Assembly (NCBI GenBank): GCA_009733575.1
Contig: ML769586.1
Location: 1 to 64,000 of the forward strand
Source: Gymnopus androsaceus JB14
Taxonomy: Eukaryota > Basidiomycota > Agaricomycetes > Agaricales > Omphalotaceae
DNA: 64,000 bases
Reading direction: 5' to 3'
Below, piece after piece: positions 1-10,569 of this stretch (its first letter is position 1; the number at the start of each line of letters is the position of its first letter). The translations under genes and the position numbers were made by a program. The notes beneath the pieces are model-generated. The model was not told where the DNA came from and made no database searches. It saw only the letters and a program-made list of their open reading frames with translations.

Positions 1-454
1 CCTTAATCCAGAGTCAGCGCCGACAACCACTTACAACCACTAAGCCATATGGATTTTGTTACATTTACCTAACCATACATGTATATACCTATCCAAAAAT
101 GTTCCAAAACTTATACTAAGTTTATTTATCCATAAATGCACTTAAACAGCTAAGTACATAAGTCAATTATAATTTATTTTAAATATAACTTTTTCAATGA
201 ATACTGGCTACCCAGAAAAGTAACCGGAATTTTTACCGGCCAGCCCGACACAAAAAATTCCGGTTACTTTTCCGGGTAGCGAGTATATTCGAGTATTTGT
301 CCCGAAATACTTGTATTCATGTATATTCGTTACTCGAGTGTTTATAACTGAAGATACTCGAGTATTTATCCGAGTATAAATAGTTGATTTTGTAAGTAAA
401 TATTCGTGACACGAATGATGAATATACTCGAGTACATATTCGTGCCCACCTCTA
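1..454 (-). mobile_element. end of a decayed hAT-like DNA element
   Basis: Read on the minus strand the tract starts at position 454 with TAGAGGTGGGCACGAATA, a typical hAT terminal sequence, followed by many short ACTCGAGTA/CGAATAT motifs and then an inverted pair around 212-278 (CCGGAATTTTTACCGG region against AAATTCCGGTTACTTTTC). No second TAGAGGTGGG end is present, so the other terminus is outside the window or lost. No protein is recognisable. Assignment rests on the single terminus and its subterminal repeats. Confidence 0.4.
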
Positions 455-699
455 GTCCAGTTCTGTACAGAGGGGGACCTTGCTGTGGGATCACCCAGGT
501 TCTGCTGACGTATCCGATTTGGTGACCAAGAATACCACTTTGCCATCAGGTGCATATAATGTGATGTTGTGATTTAATTATACTACATTGCCACTGTCAC
601 ATTATAATTCATTTGTTGACATTGATATTAATTATAATTGTAGGTGTTTGTAAACAAATCCAATGCCATAGGTTGCCATCTCAGCCCCTAAAGTTTCTC

Positions 700-1628
700 T
701 GTCAAGGTTGTACACCTCAATCGACCTTGCTCTGGCAACTTCAGGATTGCTAGTAGGTGCACCTAATCAAGGGGGTTCAAATTTTATAAAAAATGACTGG
801 ATGTCAATTTTTTTTTCTTGTGCCTGGTCAGTGGACTAACTAACTATGTAAGTACTCCCGCGCCCATATATGGTATATCATGATAAGATTTCATCATAGA
901 TGGCTCTTTATAGATGCTATTTGGACACTGTACCCTCAGTTTGAGCTTTGCTCTAAGTTCTTGAGTATATTTGACATTCATACCTAGGCTGTAGCACATC
1001 CCCATATTAATCCTTTCCAAAAAAAAATGATACTATCATTCATTGTAAGTACTACAAATCAAGTACACTATGGCTGTAGAGTATACAAGTAAGGCTATAC
1101 TTCAAAACATGTGAGATCTACTCATTATGAAACTTCAAGACTGCCAGAAGTGGTCAAAATGGGTCAAAATAGGACAACTTTTGGGGTGTTAAAATTTAAA
1201 AAAAATTTCTGCTGGAGGGCTGGACTAACTAACCTAGGCCCGGTTGGGCGCTAAATTATTTGAACCCCCTTGCACCTAATCCAGGAGAAGCTTTGCAAGC
1301 TAGCATGAATGAACTATGAGATCAGCTTCTTGACACGAAACGTCCGCTTTTTGAACGTTACCGTGCGATGTTTGCCCTAAGAAATATTGGGTCTCCGGCG
1401 GCAGTTGATGCTCTTGCCGCAGGATTCTCCGATGACAGTGCCTCATTCAAGTGAGTCGACGACCAATGTAACTCTGATACATCGATACTCATCTGTCGTA
1501 GACATGAAATTGCCTTCATCTTTGGCCAACTTTCATCGCCACACTCAGTACCTTGTCTCCTCGAGGTGTTGAAGGATGGGAGTGAGTCTGATATTGAGCT
1601 GCGGATTTTCAGTACGCCAATGATTTAA
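700..1628 (+). pseudogene. deoxyhypusine hydroxylase fragment
   Basis: Deoxyhypusine hydroxylase (DOHH, yeast Lia1) is a HEAT-repeat di-iron enzyme that finishes hypusine synthesis on eIF5A. The translation after 1330 contains RYRAMFALRNIGSPAAVDAL, then GFSDDSASFK, an intron (1451-1501, GTGAGT..TAG) and HEIAFIFGQLSSPHSVPCL, matching the first HEAT-like repeats and the metal-binding HE motif. Only one repeat block survives; the frame ends at 1628 and the rest of the roughly 300-residue enzyme is missing. A TGA at 1317-1319 interrupts the segment, where CGA would fit. The stretch before it (codons at about 751-767) continues after the MITE at 1281, so the MITE sits inside the relic. A dead fragment; an intact copy presumably lies elsewhere. 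Confidence 0.7.
768..1272. mobile_element. 505-bp hAT-type MITE
   Basis: Terminal inverted repeats CAAGGGGGTTCAAAT and ATTTGAACCCCCTTG bound the element, and the flanks carry the same 8 bp, CACCTAAT (760-767 and 1273-1280). Removing the insert and one duplication rejoins the deoxyhypusine hydroxylase reading frame. The 8-bp duplication and the C-A-A start fit the hAT superfamily. There is no coding capacity, so it moved in trans. Confidence 0.8.
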
Positions 1629-1728
1629 ATAAGACTGCAAGCTCGATTGCCATTGCTTAAAATTGTACACCTATACTACTTGTTGTAAGATTGTACACCT
1701 AATACCTAGCTCGTGGTCAATTATTCGA

Positions 1729-2880
1729 CTATTCGACAGTAAATCTGGTCTTAAGGAAGTCTTTGTTGACAATATCCTTCTTCCAGTCTCGTTCCACTTC
1801 TTCTAGATCCCAATTTGCTGAAACAAACCTGGTAGAGTGTGAAATATTGCCTCTGACCGAGTCAATACCGAACTTACCTTCCAGAGAGCCAGTCAAATCT
1901 TCCACTTCCGTCTGTCAATTTCAAGGCTGTCGCGGCTGGGAGTTGGAGGGTATCAATCAGAATCGACTCCATTCCAGGCATCACTCCTAAGGCTCCTTCG
2001 GTTTTGATTGAACCAGGATGGAGACTGAAAGATTTAACCTCAGGATGTTCTGTATGATTTGAAGCATCAGATCCAAGGGACTAGCAATAGTAAGAATACG
2101 ACTTGCCAATAGCAGCATATTCAATGAATCTGTTTACAGCAACCTTTGACACCGCGTAGGCACTCGCGAATGGTACATTGATCTGTGCCGCCATTGAAGT
2201 GACAGCGATGAAATACCCTTTACTCTTTGTGAGGTGTGGGAGGGCATAGCTTGGTAAACAATGTCATGCAAAATCATTGAGCGAATGGGGAAAAAACTCA
2301 CTGTGCCACATTGTAAGTTCCTCGCAGGTTCACTTCCATAAGTTTCCACCAATCATTACGGATCTTGCTCAGAGAAACCTACATGAATAAAAATATTAGC
2401 CAGTGCGTATGTCTTGGTAGAATACTTACGCTTCGTCCAAGGACTACTCGCACCCGAATTTGCAACCACCACATCAAGTCGGCCATACTTTTCAACGACC
2501 TTCTTTATGACTTCCTCGATCGCTTTGGTGTCCACAGTGTCTGCAGCGAGAGCTAGCACATCGCATGACGTGCAGCTTTCAGAAAGAATACGATCCCTAG
2601 CCTCATCCAATGTCTTCTGTGACCTAGACACGATAACTAGCGTCGCTCCTGCAAGAGCATAGAAAGACGCGATGGAATAACCTATGCCTTTGGATGCTCC
2701 GACCACCACAACGATTTTCCCACGGAATGAGCAACCAGAAAAATATGGTTCTGGGGATATTGCCTCGTATACGCTGCAACGGCGAGACGGTCAGTTCACT
2801 AGGATTTGACTTCCCGAGGATACAAGTACTCACTCGTGTCAAGGAACGGTCACAGGAAGGTCTTTGATTTTGAATGACAT
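1729..2880 (-). pseudogene. short-chain dehydrogenase/reductase, broken
   Basis: The product belongs to the classical SDR family (NAD(P)-dependent Rossmann-fold oxidoreductases). In order on the minus strand: start ATG at 2880, a short first exon, a 60-nt intron, then the cofactor motif VVGASKGIG (about 2685-2710), the VANSG motif (equivalent of NNAG), a region reading NDWWKLMEVNLRGTYNV, the catalytic serine in VTSMAAQ and the YAVSK active site. A C-terminal part (LHPGSIKTEGALG) runs through one more intron to a stop at 1729-1731. The length would be about 290 residues, normal for the family. Two lesions are visible: an in-frame TGA in exon 1 (2839-2841), and one extra base near 2358 that shifts frame between SEQDP and NDWW. 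Substrate cannot be predicted. Confidence 0.75.
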
Positions 2881-3101
2881 TGTGCTTTGATTATTGGATG
2901 AGGATGATTGTGGCTATTGCAAAAGTCAACTGAGCTAATTAAGTAGATGAGGATTTCCGCATTTTTATACGGAAGATGCGTCGCAGCGTGTGTCAGCTTT
3001 AATGACCGAACTGAGTCAGCTTGTGCTCCTCAATGTTTTGTCACTTCCCGATGTATCGTGTTGGTATCGTGTATCGAAGTCCGAAAGTCTTAGCATGCCA
3101 G

Positions 3102-3576
3102 AAGGGACAAGGAGTAGTATAAATTGTAAACCAGAATATAAATGGGCAATGACAATGTTCAAGTCGGTACCAATGGCATTAGTACATCTTCCTGAAAGTC
3201 TTAGCATGCCACATCGTAAAAAGGTCCGTATTGATTGACCGGCTTGACTGGCTTGCCAGGTTGTCCACAAGTTGCCCACAGGTACGTTACTGTACGTACT
3301 ACAAAATGTATAGTGTTTATATAGTTTTTTATGTATATATATAGTCTTTTACTGTACATAATGTACATGGTAACTGGGTTGCGAAGAAAAGTGAGATAAC
3401 TTGCGGCTTGTCAATTGACCTGCTTGTTTGGGTTGAACAAGCCAAAACAAGCCGAAACAAGCCGGTCAATCAATACTTGGTTAGTTACGATGCAGAAGGG
3501 ACAAGAAGGAGCAGTATAAATTATAAACCAGAATATAAACGGGCGATGACGATGTTCAAGTCGGTACCGACGGCAT
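3102..3576. repeat. direct repeat, two copies of about 80 bp
   Basis: Copy one (3102-3180) and copy two (3491-3576) both start with GAAGGGACAAG and share GTATAAATT, AAACCAGAATATAAA and ATGTTCAAGTCGGTACC, differing at scattered positions. A shorter word, GAAAGTCTTAGCATGCCA, also occurs twice (about 3081 and 3194). No protein or RNA gene is recognisable; short open frames here look accidental. Confidence 0.6.
3228..3476. repeat. small inverted-repeat element
   Basis: The ends are a 19-bp inverted pair, GTATTGATTGACCGGCTTG against CAAGCCGGTCAATCAATAC, enclosing about 250 bp of AT-rich sequence. I see no clear target duplication. The element lies between the two copies of the direct repeat described at 3102-3576, so it may have inserted next to, or within, a duplicated tract. 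Confidence 0.45.
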
Positions 3577-3599
3577 TTAGTATTTGCTACCAAGTACAT

Positions 3600-4590
3600 C
3601 TTGTTTCAATTTCATAATGTGACTAGGAAGCTGCCGCAGGAGATACAGAAGGATAATGTCCAGGAGCTTAGCTATCATATTCAATAGCTTGAGAAGCACT
3701 GCGACCATCTGTAAGTATAGACTTTGTCTTAGCCCATCTTGGATTCCTGTATCAACTAGCTGGTGCCTCTGCGAGTGTGCCTTCAAGTTATAACCTTTAA
3801 ATCAAGCGTCCTTTATTCTGAAATAGCTGTCTGCTGTTTTTCGCCACTCTGCATATATAGAGCAAGGTCGCTACCAGACATAGAAGCCAGTGCAAAGCAG
3901 CGCAATGAGAGGTTGCTACTAAACTTAAAGATCTCTTCTTGGTCCATGTTTGCACTTGGACCTTGCCCAGTCTTATGTAGGCATGAATTCGAAGCAGCGT
4001 CCCGAAGCCAAGTGAGGATACTCATGGCAGATGGCAACTTGCACCATGAATTGCTTTCATGATTCTTTCCCTCGTTTACACCTCCAATTGCTACTTTTGT
4101 GACATCGGCTACGTCCACTTTTCCACTTTCATCCGTCTATCTATGCAATTTATTTTGTCCGGAGCAACTAGCTTACTAGTAGTAGTAGTTGCACAGTAGG
4201 TAGTAAGTACCCGTTTAGCAACTGCCATTTTTATGGAAATCCATTGCCCCTCCCCCCGTGTACTAGTATCCATTGAATATCCACGAACATTAAGTTAGCA
4301 GCTTTCTCGGTTTCCAGCTTAAGAGGCTAAGATGTCGTAAAGGCAGAATTTTCAACGCTAACTGTCATGACTCCCACATGTGGACTTCTTAATAGTGTGT
4401 GACGCGTCCTTCAATTCAAATGCAACAGATCAAGGCCATTGGCTACGAGTCTGAGAAACTTTTCAAAAAAAAAAAAAGCAATCAACAAGGTAGTAATTGC
4501 GTCTATCCAAAAATGATGTATCGATGTTTCTGACCTTGTTTCGCTAGATGACATATTTTTGGCTACAACAGCTGGCTCCGAATCTACAAA
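3600..4590. other. no assignable gene
   Basis: About 1 kb with no recognised coding family. The longest frame (minus strand, 3813-4118, about 100 codons) has no recognised domain and no supporting intron or partner. A poly-A run sits at 4466-4478. Left unassigned. Confidence 0.5.
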
Positions 4591-4598
4591 CACTGAAT

Positions 4599-5129
4599 TA
4601 GGGTCGGGCTAATACCCAGATTTCAATTAACATGTTATTAACATGCTATTAGCATGCTAATAACATTGACCTCTGAGAGCCATGTTAATGATGTTAATGA
4701 GTCGGTGAAGATTGGTGACCACACACCAGACTCCCTGGTAATCACCAGAGTCTGAAATTGGGTCATACTAGCTCATGTGATGCTCTATGATACTTTCCAG
4801 AGCAAAAGTAGTGTTTTACTGATATCTTGACTAATATTTGTCAGTGGCAGTGTTCACCGGAAGGTGTGAGGGATAACTCAAGAGTTGGGAATCAAGGCTC
4901 TAAAGTTTCCTTGATGTTTTATTACTAAAGAAGACCATCACAGATACTCTTTGACTAGTTCTATATTGGGTTGAATGTTGTTTGGCAAAAAAGGAAAAAT
5001 TGGTGCCTGGAATTAGCGCTGTAAGCGCCCATGTTAATAGCTGCTATTAACATGTGTTAAACAGGCCTTCAAAGGTCAATGTTAATAGCAATGTTATTAA
5101 CATGGTCCCGACCAATTAGCCCGACCCTA
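4599..5129. mobile_element. 531-bp hAT MITE with perfect target duplication
   Basis: The inverted ends are a perfect 15-bp pair, TAGGGTCGGGCTAAT and ATTAGCCCGACCCTA. They are flanked on both sides by the identical octamer CACTGAAT (4591-4598 and 5130-5137). TAGGG ends plus an 8-bp duplication are diagnostic of hAT. The inner sequence is rich in ATGTTAAT/ATTAACAT motifs near both ends, the usual subterminal transposase-binding arrangement. There is no open frame, so this is non-autonomous. Perfect ends and duplication imply a recent insertion. Confidence 0.92.
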
Positions 5130-5304
5130 CACTGAATATGACTTGAGAGAGAACCAGGAAGAGAATGGTAACTTCTCCGGAGGTGATTGATTTGTTCCAG
5201 CGCTAATTGACTATTCTGAACTTTGCTTACGATTCATTTAGCTGGGTGACCTTGCCTTGAATAAAATGAAAGTCGATTTTATTAAGTGATTCATTCATCA
5301 TTCA

Positions 5305-6510
5305 ATGATGCCGGACAAAACCTCGAAGAACTCATGTAGAACTCAAGCCTGTGATGGGTATGGTCTGAACTCTTTCCATCGCTTGTCTGATTCACAATGA
5401 GATATATTCCAGGTGTCGGTATGGTGTATCTAAACTCTTTCCATCGCCTGCCCAATTCACAATGAGATATGTCCCAGATCCCGAAAGAGTGAGCTGATTT
5501 CAAGCCTCATTGTGTTGTGGTGACTGGTACTTTCAGTTAAATGTGAGCCCTCAAGGAACTTTCTATAACCTGCACTCATTCGTGGTAGGCAATACTGATG
5601 ATTCCGGGGTGGGGAAGTCATGCTCCAAGTGTATCAATGCAGGGATGCAGTGTACATTCACCTGTAAAAGAAAGGTATTTTCTGCTCGATTCTTTGTGCA
5701 ACATGCTCATTGTTCATTAGAAACGCAAGCCCAAAATTGCTATGTACCAGTCTACTGAAGACTTTGCTTCTGTGGCAAAGACATTGATAGCACAAGTTCT
5801 TTCCTCTCCAGACTCCATTTTCCCACCCCCAGATTCCACTACCGTCAGAGACATTATTATTTCCCTTGCGAAATATGCACAATCTATTGAAGAAATTTTG
5901 GCTCGTTCACAAACCTCCACGATAGGTGCCAGTTCTCATCCAGATTCATCGCGGCAGGTGTCTACTTCACCAATTCCAGATACCAATGATCTCCCAGGAG
6001 AATATTCAAGTGATGAATGCGACGACGTCAACAAGAGCTTCAAGCAGCTCTCTGTGGGACACTCAAGTAGCAGATACTTTGGCAGATCTAGCAATTTCAG
6101 GCAAAAATGGTTTTTTCAAGTTCAGGTGAATCAATGCTCACCAGTTGATTTCAGATTCATATACAAACCCTGTCCAAGTTGGATAAGAACCCGCTAGATT
6201 TGATGCATCTAAAGAGGCTGGAATATTGGGGCTTGGACATCGTAAGTCAGACAGCTTAGTTGTTGTTCAGTTGTTGTTCTGAAACTCCAGAACAACTAAA
6301 TTATTCTTCAGTGGTGTTTGCAACCCTCAGATTTTACTGCATCCGCGCACTACACTTACCCACCAGCGATCTACTGTGGAAGCTGATACACAATCATTTC
6401 GACCATACTTTGATCCCTATCCTTCACCACTGTCACGAAGGGCTTGCATGTCCTTGATGGCAACTTTGGCGCAATTGTCTTGGCGGTCTGTTCCATTGGG
6501 CTAATCCCTT
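5305..6510 (+). pseudogene. Zn2Cys6 transcription factor, copy 1, N-terminal piece
   Basis: Fungal binuclear zinc-cluster regulators bind DNA through CxxCx6C..CxxCx6C and carry a fungal_trans middle domain. Here a start at 5305 leads into a short exon ending ACDG, then a disrupted stretch, then the second half of the cluster, GKSCSKCINAGMQCTF, followed by basic residues across an intron (AAAG|GTATTT..TTAG). A Ser/Pro-rich linker follows, then KRLEYWGLDI (the RPEFW-type motif that precedes fungal_trans) and, after another intron, DLLWKLIHNHFDHTLIP, the start of fungal_trans. The middle of the cluster (CRxxKxxCD) is not readable and the reading breaks several times. The gene is cut here by a LINE and resumes near 14.2 kb. 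Confidence 0.7.
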
Positions 6511-6522
6511 GCAGCTGCATCT

Positions 6523-7142
6523 GTCCTAAACAAGCCAAATCTGATTTTAACAGACATGAATGCACGGACAGCCTCACGTCAGATGTATGGATCTCTTACT
6601 CGCTCCTCTCAAGATACCTCAAATGTCTCCTCCCGTGGCTCCTCATTCCTCAAGATGGGGAATGACCTTGAACTTATAATCTTAAATGGCGTGCAGAGTA
6701 TGGGACCTACTTCTGGCCAATGTACTTCTTTTCAACCACGCGGAAGCAGTGTCATTGACTATGCAATTGTCAATGCACAAATGCTAGAGCTTGTTAAAGG
6801 TTTTGCGATAGGAAAACATGAACTGACATGGTCAGACCATGCTCCGCTTGCCCTAAAACTTGCCTGGAACCAGCCAGCTGAAAGTGCCTCACTCCCAATC
6901 AACCCATGCAAGCGTAAGCAAGTACAAGTGCCTTTTCAATGGCCTATGGATACTCTGCTGGACCGAATGGTTGTGGATGTAGTCAATTCGCAAAAATGCA
7001 CCTCAACTGATCCTATTATAAAGGTGTATGGTTCTTTCCCATCGGAATCCATTGTCTCTACTTCACAGTCACCTATATCTGTTTATATAGCTGGTGCTTG
7101 CCTAAATCCGGGTACAGACTCCGTAATGTGTGGTGCTGGAAT
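6523..7142 (+). pseudogene. LINE endonuclease C-terminus and RNase H start
   Basis: The frame shows the end of an APE-type endonuclease: DMNART (GDxNA equivalent), LELIILNG, a conserved GSSVIDYAIVN and the catalytic SDHAPLALKL. After a linker comes VYIAGACLNPGTD and CGAGI, which match the first strand of type-I RNase H (TDGSC..GAG), except that the first catalytic Asp is Ala. The domain is interrupted at 7142 by a hAT element. Placing RNase H between endonuclease and RT is known in some fungal LINEs as far as I recall, but here the domain is very short. Confidence 0.65.
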
Positions 7143-10100
7143 TAGTGTATGGCACAGGTCCGCCGGGTTGTGCCGGGTTCCGGGTCGGGTCGGTTCTGGG
7201 TTTGGCAACCTATCAACCATCATCAAACCTAACAACTTTTCAAGCGCTTGAAGCGCTGCATTTACATGCAGAAAGAGTAATTTTATTAGTAAATTAGCCT
7301 ACATCCTTCGACAGCCTTTGATAACCTTCAACATTATTTGTACAAGTTTATACCGCCACTGCAACTTTTTCTCTCCAGTCCCAATGAATCTTCTCAAACA
7401 AAAGACCAGCAACGATCATGGACGTGGGAAAAAAAACAAAAAAAACAGTCATTGTTTCTGATGAAGATAACAATAGTGACAAGAGTGAACGTGGAAACAC
7501 TTAGCCCACCGAACCCGATGATGGTAACAACATTGTTGATACGACCGAGGCCAAAAAAGCTAAAAGGGAAGAGGCAATCAACAAGATAAGTCAGTACAAA
7601 CTCACATACAATTTTTAAAAAACTTACCATTTAATAGAAAAAGACTTGGCAAGATGAAAAGCACTGATATACACATTTTTCAGGGCTGAGTCCAAGTTTG
7701 AGTTTGCCGAGGATGGATCTGTGGAGTACCTTGTGTGGAAGTGCACACACTGTGGGGAGACAAAGCGACAGGGGATGAAAACTAAGGATAAAGGTTCAAC
7801 GGGTTAGTAGTTTCTTGAATCTGGCAAAGTAAAGACTTACCTTCGAACAGGAAATATGAGCTCGCATGTAAAAAAGTGCTGGGGAGATGAAGCTGTGACT
7901 GCTGTAAAGGATTTGACACTAGAAAAAGCCAGAGATGCTATCAAAAAAATTGGCAAAAAAAGTCAAACGAGACTTACCGCCGCCCTCAAGACCTTCAAAG
8001 GATGGTCCGAAACGTTCTCTACACAACCACCTGAAAAGGAAACTACCCGGTATGCTCCCACATCTCTTGTGATATCGTATATATCCTGAGTCAAGTTGCA
8101 GTGTTGTGACCACCCGATGGGTGGCAGAATCTGCATGACCATTTCGCATAGTTCGGGATCGATGTTACCGCTGGCTTCAGAAAGAGGGTCATCCAAAGCA
8201 TTATGTGCCAAGTAAGGAAACTGTTGCGTGAGACGTAAAGAAGCTTTACATGCAATTAAACGCAGAAAACTTACCAGTCATTATAGACTGTCAACAGTGA
8301 ACTGCCGATCGCCATTGACTGCTGGACCTCTCCTAATCATTGTGTGTGGATGAGTGTTGTCATTTCATGGCTATGAAAGTTGGACAATGGAAAAGAAGAG
8401 CTTACCACGACCATTCTCAACTTCATTGAGCTTCCATGCTCCCATTCTGCAGAGAACATGGTGGAGGCGCTTGCGAAGACACTGTGAGAGTATGGTATAG
8501 ACAGAAAGGTCAGTTGAAACAATTAAAAATTGAATAATAGCTGATTTACTGAAGATTATCTCCATTATGTGCGACAATGCCTCTGTGAATATGGCCATGT
8601 TCAAGAAACTTGCTGAGATACTGCCGAACTTCCAAGGCAAAGATGCGCAGGTCTGCTGTTTCACCCATACCATAAACTTAGCCGCTAAAGGCATCCACCG
8701 TCCTTTCGAGCCAGTTAAACCAAAACCCGGCGGAAGCGAATCAAACCAAGATGATGTTGGACTTGATGAGCTGTATGCCAAATTGAAAGATATAGAGGAA
8801 AACAGTGATAAGGAAAAGGATGATTTGGAAGGGTTTGTCAATGTATTGCAGGAGATGACAGAAGAGGAACAAGAGCAGTGGGAAAAGGACGTGGAGCCTG
8901 TTAAATCCGCTCTATTCAAAGTAAGTCAGTCACACACACTCTCAACCCTGCATTCTGGCCAGCGGCTGCCATGTATGCTTTGTGCCACGTAGGCTTTGCT
9001 ATGTCGCCGTTCTTATCTTACACTCTCACTCGTCGCCGAGACTTACCTCGTTCTCATCTTACGCTGTCCAGACTCGTAAGATTTCTTTCAAAATCATAAA
9101 CTCAACCACCTTGCTCTTGCCTCGATGGCGAGAGCAAGTTGCCGATATGGAATTCAGAAACAGGATCCTTCCTCGCGATGTTGCTACATGCTGGAACTCA
9201 ACTTATGATATGTTGGCTGCCTTTCTGGAGATGAGGGATCCAGTTACGAAGTTTTTGGATTGCTCGTCAAATGGCCTGGCTAAGTATTTGCTCGAGGATG
9301 AGGAATGGGATGCAATTGAAGGTTTGGTCTCTGCGCTCAAGGTTCCTTCCCTCTTCTGTTTACGGTTGGACTTGCTAACATGTTTTGCCCACAGATCCTC
9401 AAAGACGCCATGACTTTATTTTCTTCGAACGTGCCAATTGTTGCTGCAGTTATTCCTGCTATGGACGCTATTGATGAAACATTCACTACTGGTATTATCA
9501 ACAAACAGATTCTTTCCAAACCGATTCGCCACGCTCTTACAATTGACAAGAAAACTCTGAACAAATATTACACGCTCACAGATGAATCACATATCTATCG
9601 AGTGGCAATGGGTAAGCTCTTTTATTTTCTGAGTTTCAAGATCCTGAATTAATTATCATGTAGTTCTTCATCCTTCTTTCAAGCTCAACTACTTTCGCAA
9701 GGCTGGTTGGATGGATTCATGGATTGACAAGGCTGTTTCCATGACTCAAGAGCACTGGGGTTGGTATAAGCCTGCTCAAACAAGTACCACCTCAACGATG
9801 GTGTGCCTTTTTGCCCGTTGTTCCCCTGCTTTATTAATGATTGTTATTCTAGGCATTGACGTCCAAATCCAGTCAAGCTTCTTCATCGAACTCCTTTGCA
9901 TCATTAATGGCCAGACATACGCAGATGACTGGCAGCTCAGGGGATGGAGTGAGCAATGAGCTGGACCGTTATCTTGCAGACAGCTGTGTGCCAACTGAGG
10001 ACCCTCTCCAGTGGTGGATCAATAACAGGAAGGTGTATCCCAACCTGGCAAAGCTGGCAATATTGGTTCACTTGATTCCTGGTGTGTATCTTCTCTGCTA

Positions 10101-10561
10101 ATTATTTTGTATCATTCTCATATATTTCAGCTTCTTCCGTTGCCGTTGAACGGTCATTCTCACGTGGTTGCATCCTCATATCTCATATCCCATCTTCGAA
10201 ACCATCTTTGCGCTGACACAATTCACACCCTCATGTGCTTTGGTAACTGGTTGCGGGAGGATTATATCTCAAACAATGAGCTGGTTATATTCTTACTTTC
10301 CAATGCTAATGATGACAACAACGAAGGTATTGATTTAGCTAATCTAGTTGATGATGACCTTGTATGATTGTACTGTATCTTGCTGTAGTAGGTTGTATCG
10401 TATATTGTAGCTACTTTTTTTGGACATAACACTTGTTTTACAGCTGCTAACCCATTTATGAAAACCGTACCTGACCCGACCCAGATGTAGCCATACCCGG
10501 ACATCTGGGTCCGGGTCGGGTTGACATTTTGGGCACCCGACCCGACCCGAGCCATACACTA
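7143..10561 (+). mobile_element. 3.4-kb hAT transposon with decayed transposase
   Basis: The inverted ends are TAGTGTATGGC and GCCATACACTA, followed inward by GC-rich repeats of CGGGTCGGGT on the left and CCCGACCCGA on the right. The flanks show an 8-bp duplication with one mismatch, GCTGGAAT (7135-7142) and GCCGGAAT (10562-10569). The insert sits inside the LINE's RNase H segment; excision joins CGAGI to YFGQNN. It carries a full-length transposase gene with multiple stops, so this copy cannot mobilise itself. Confidence 0.9.
7418..10366 (+). pseudogene. hAT transposase, inactivated
   Basis: hAT transposases cut and join DNA with a DDE-type RNase H fold interrupted by a helical domain. In order: a lysine-rich N-terminus from ATG 7418, a BED-like zinc finger (CTHC..HVKKC, about 7741-7882), the first catalytic region AIDCWTSPN (about 8303), the second, MCDNASVN (8567), CFTHTINLAAK, an acidic helical insertion, DVATCWNSTYDML, and the C-terminal dimerisation region (DPLQWWINN and SSVAVERSFSRG). 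At least seven introns have clean GT-AG borders. Lesions: TAG 7502-7504; TGA at 8136, 8229, 8374 and 8485; and a 7-bp tandem duplication at 10180-10193 that shifts the last 60 codons. Each TGA stands where CGA would restore the frame. Confidence 0.88.
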
Positions 10562-10569
10562 GCCGGAAT

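Noticed and set aside
2365..2662. Plus-strand frames over the SDR region
   Set aside because: They are antisense to the SDR exons, which carry all family motifs and spliced junctions.
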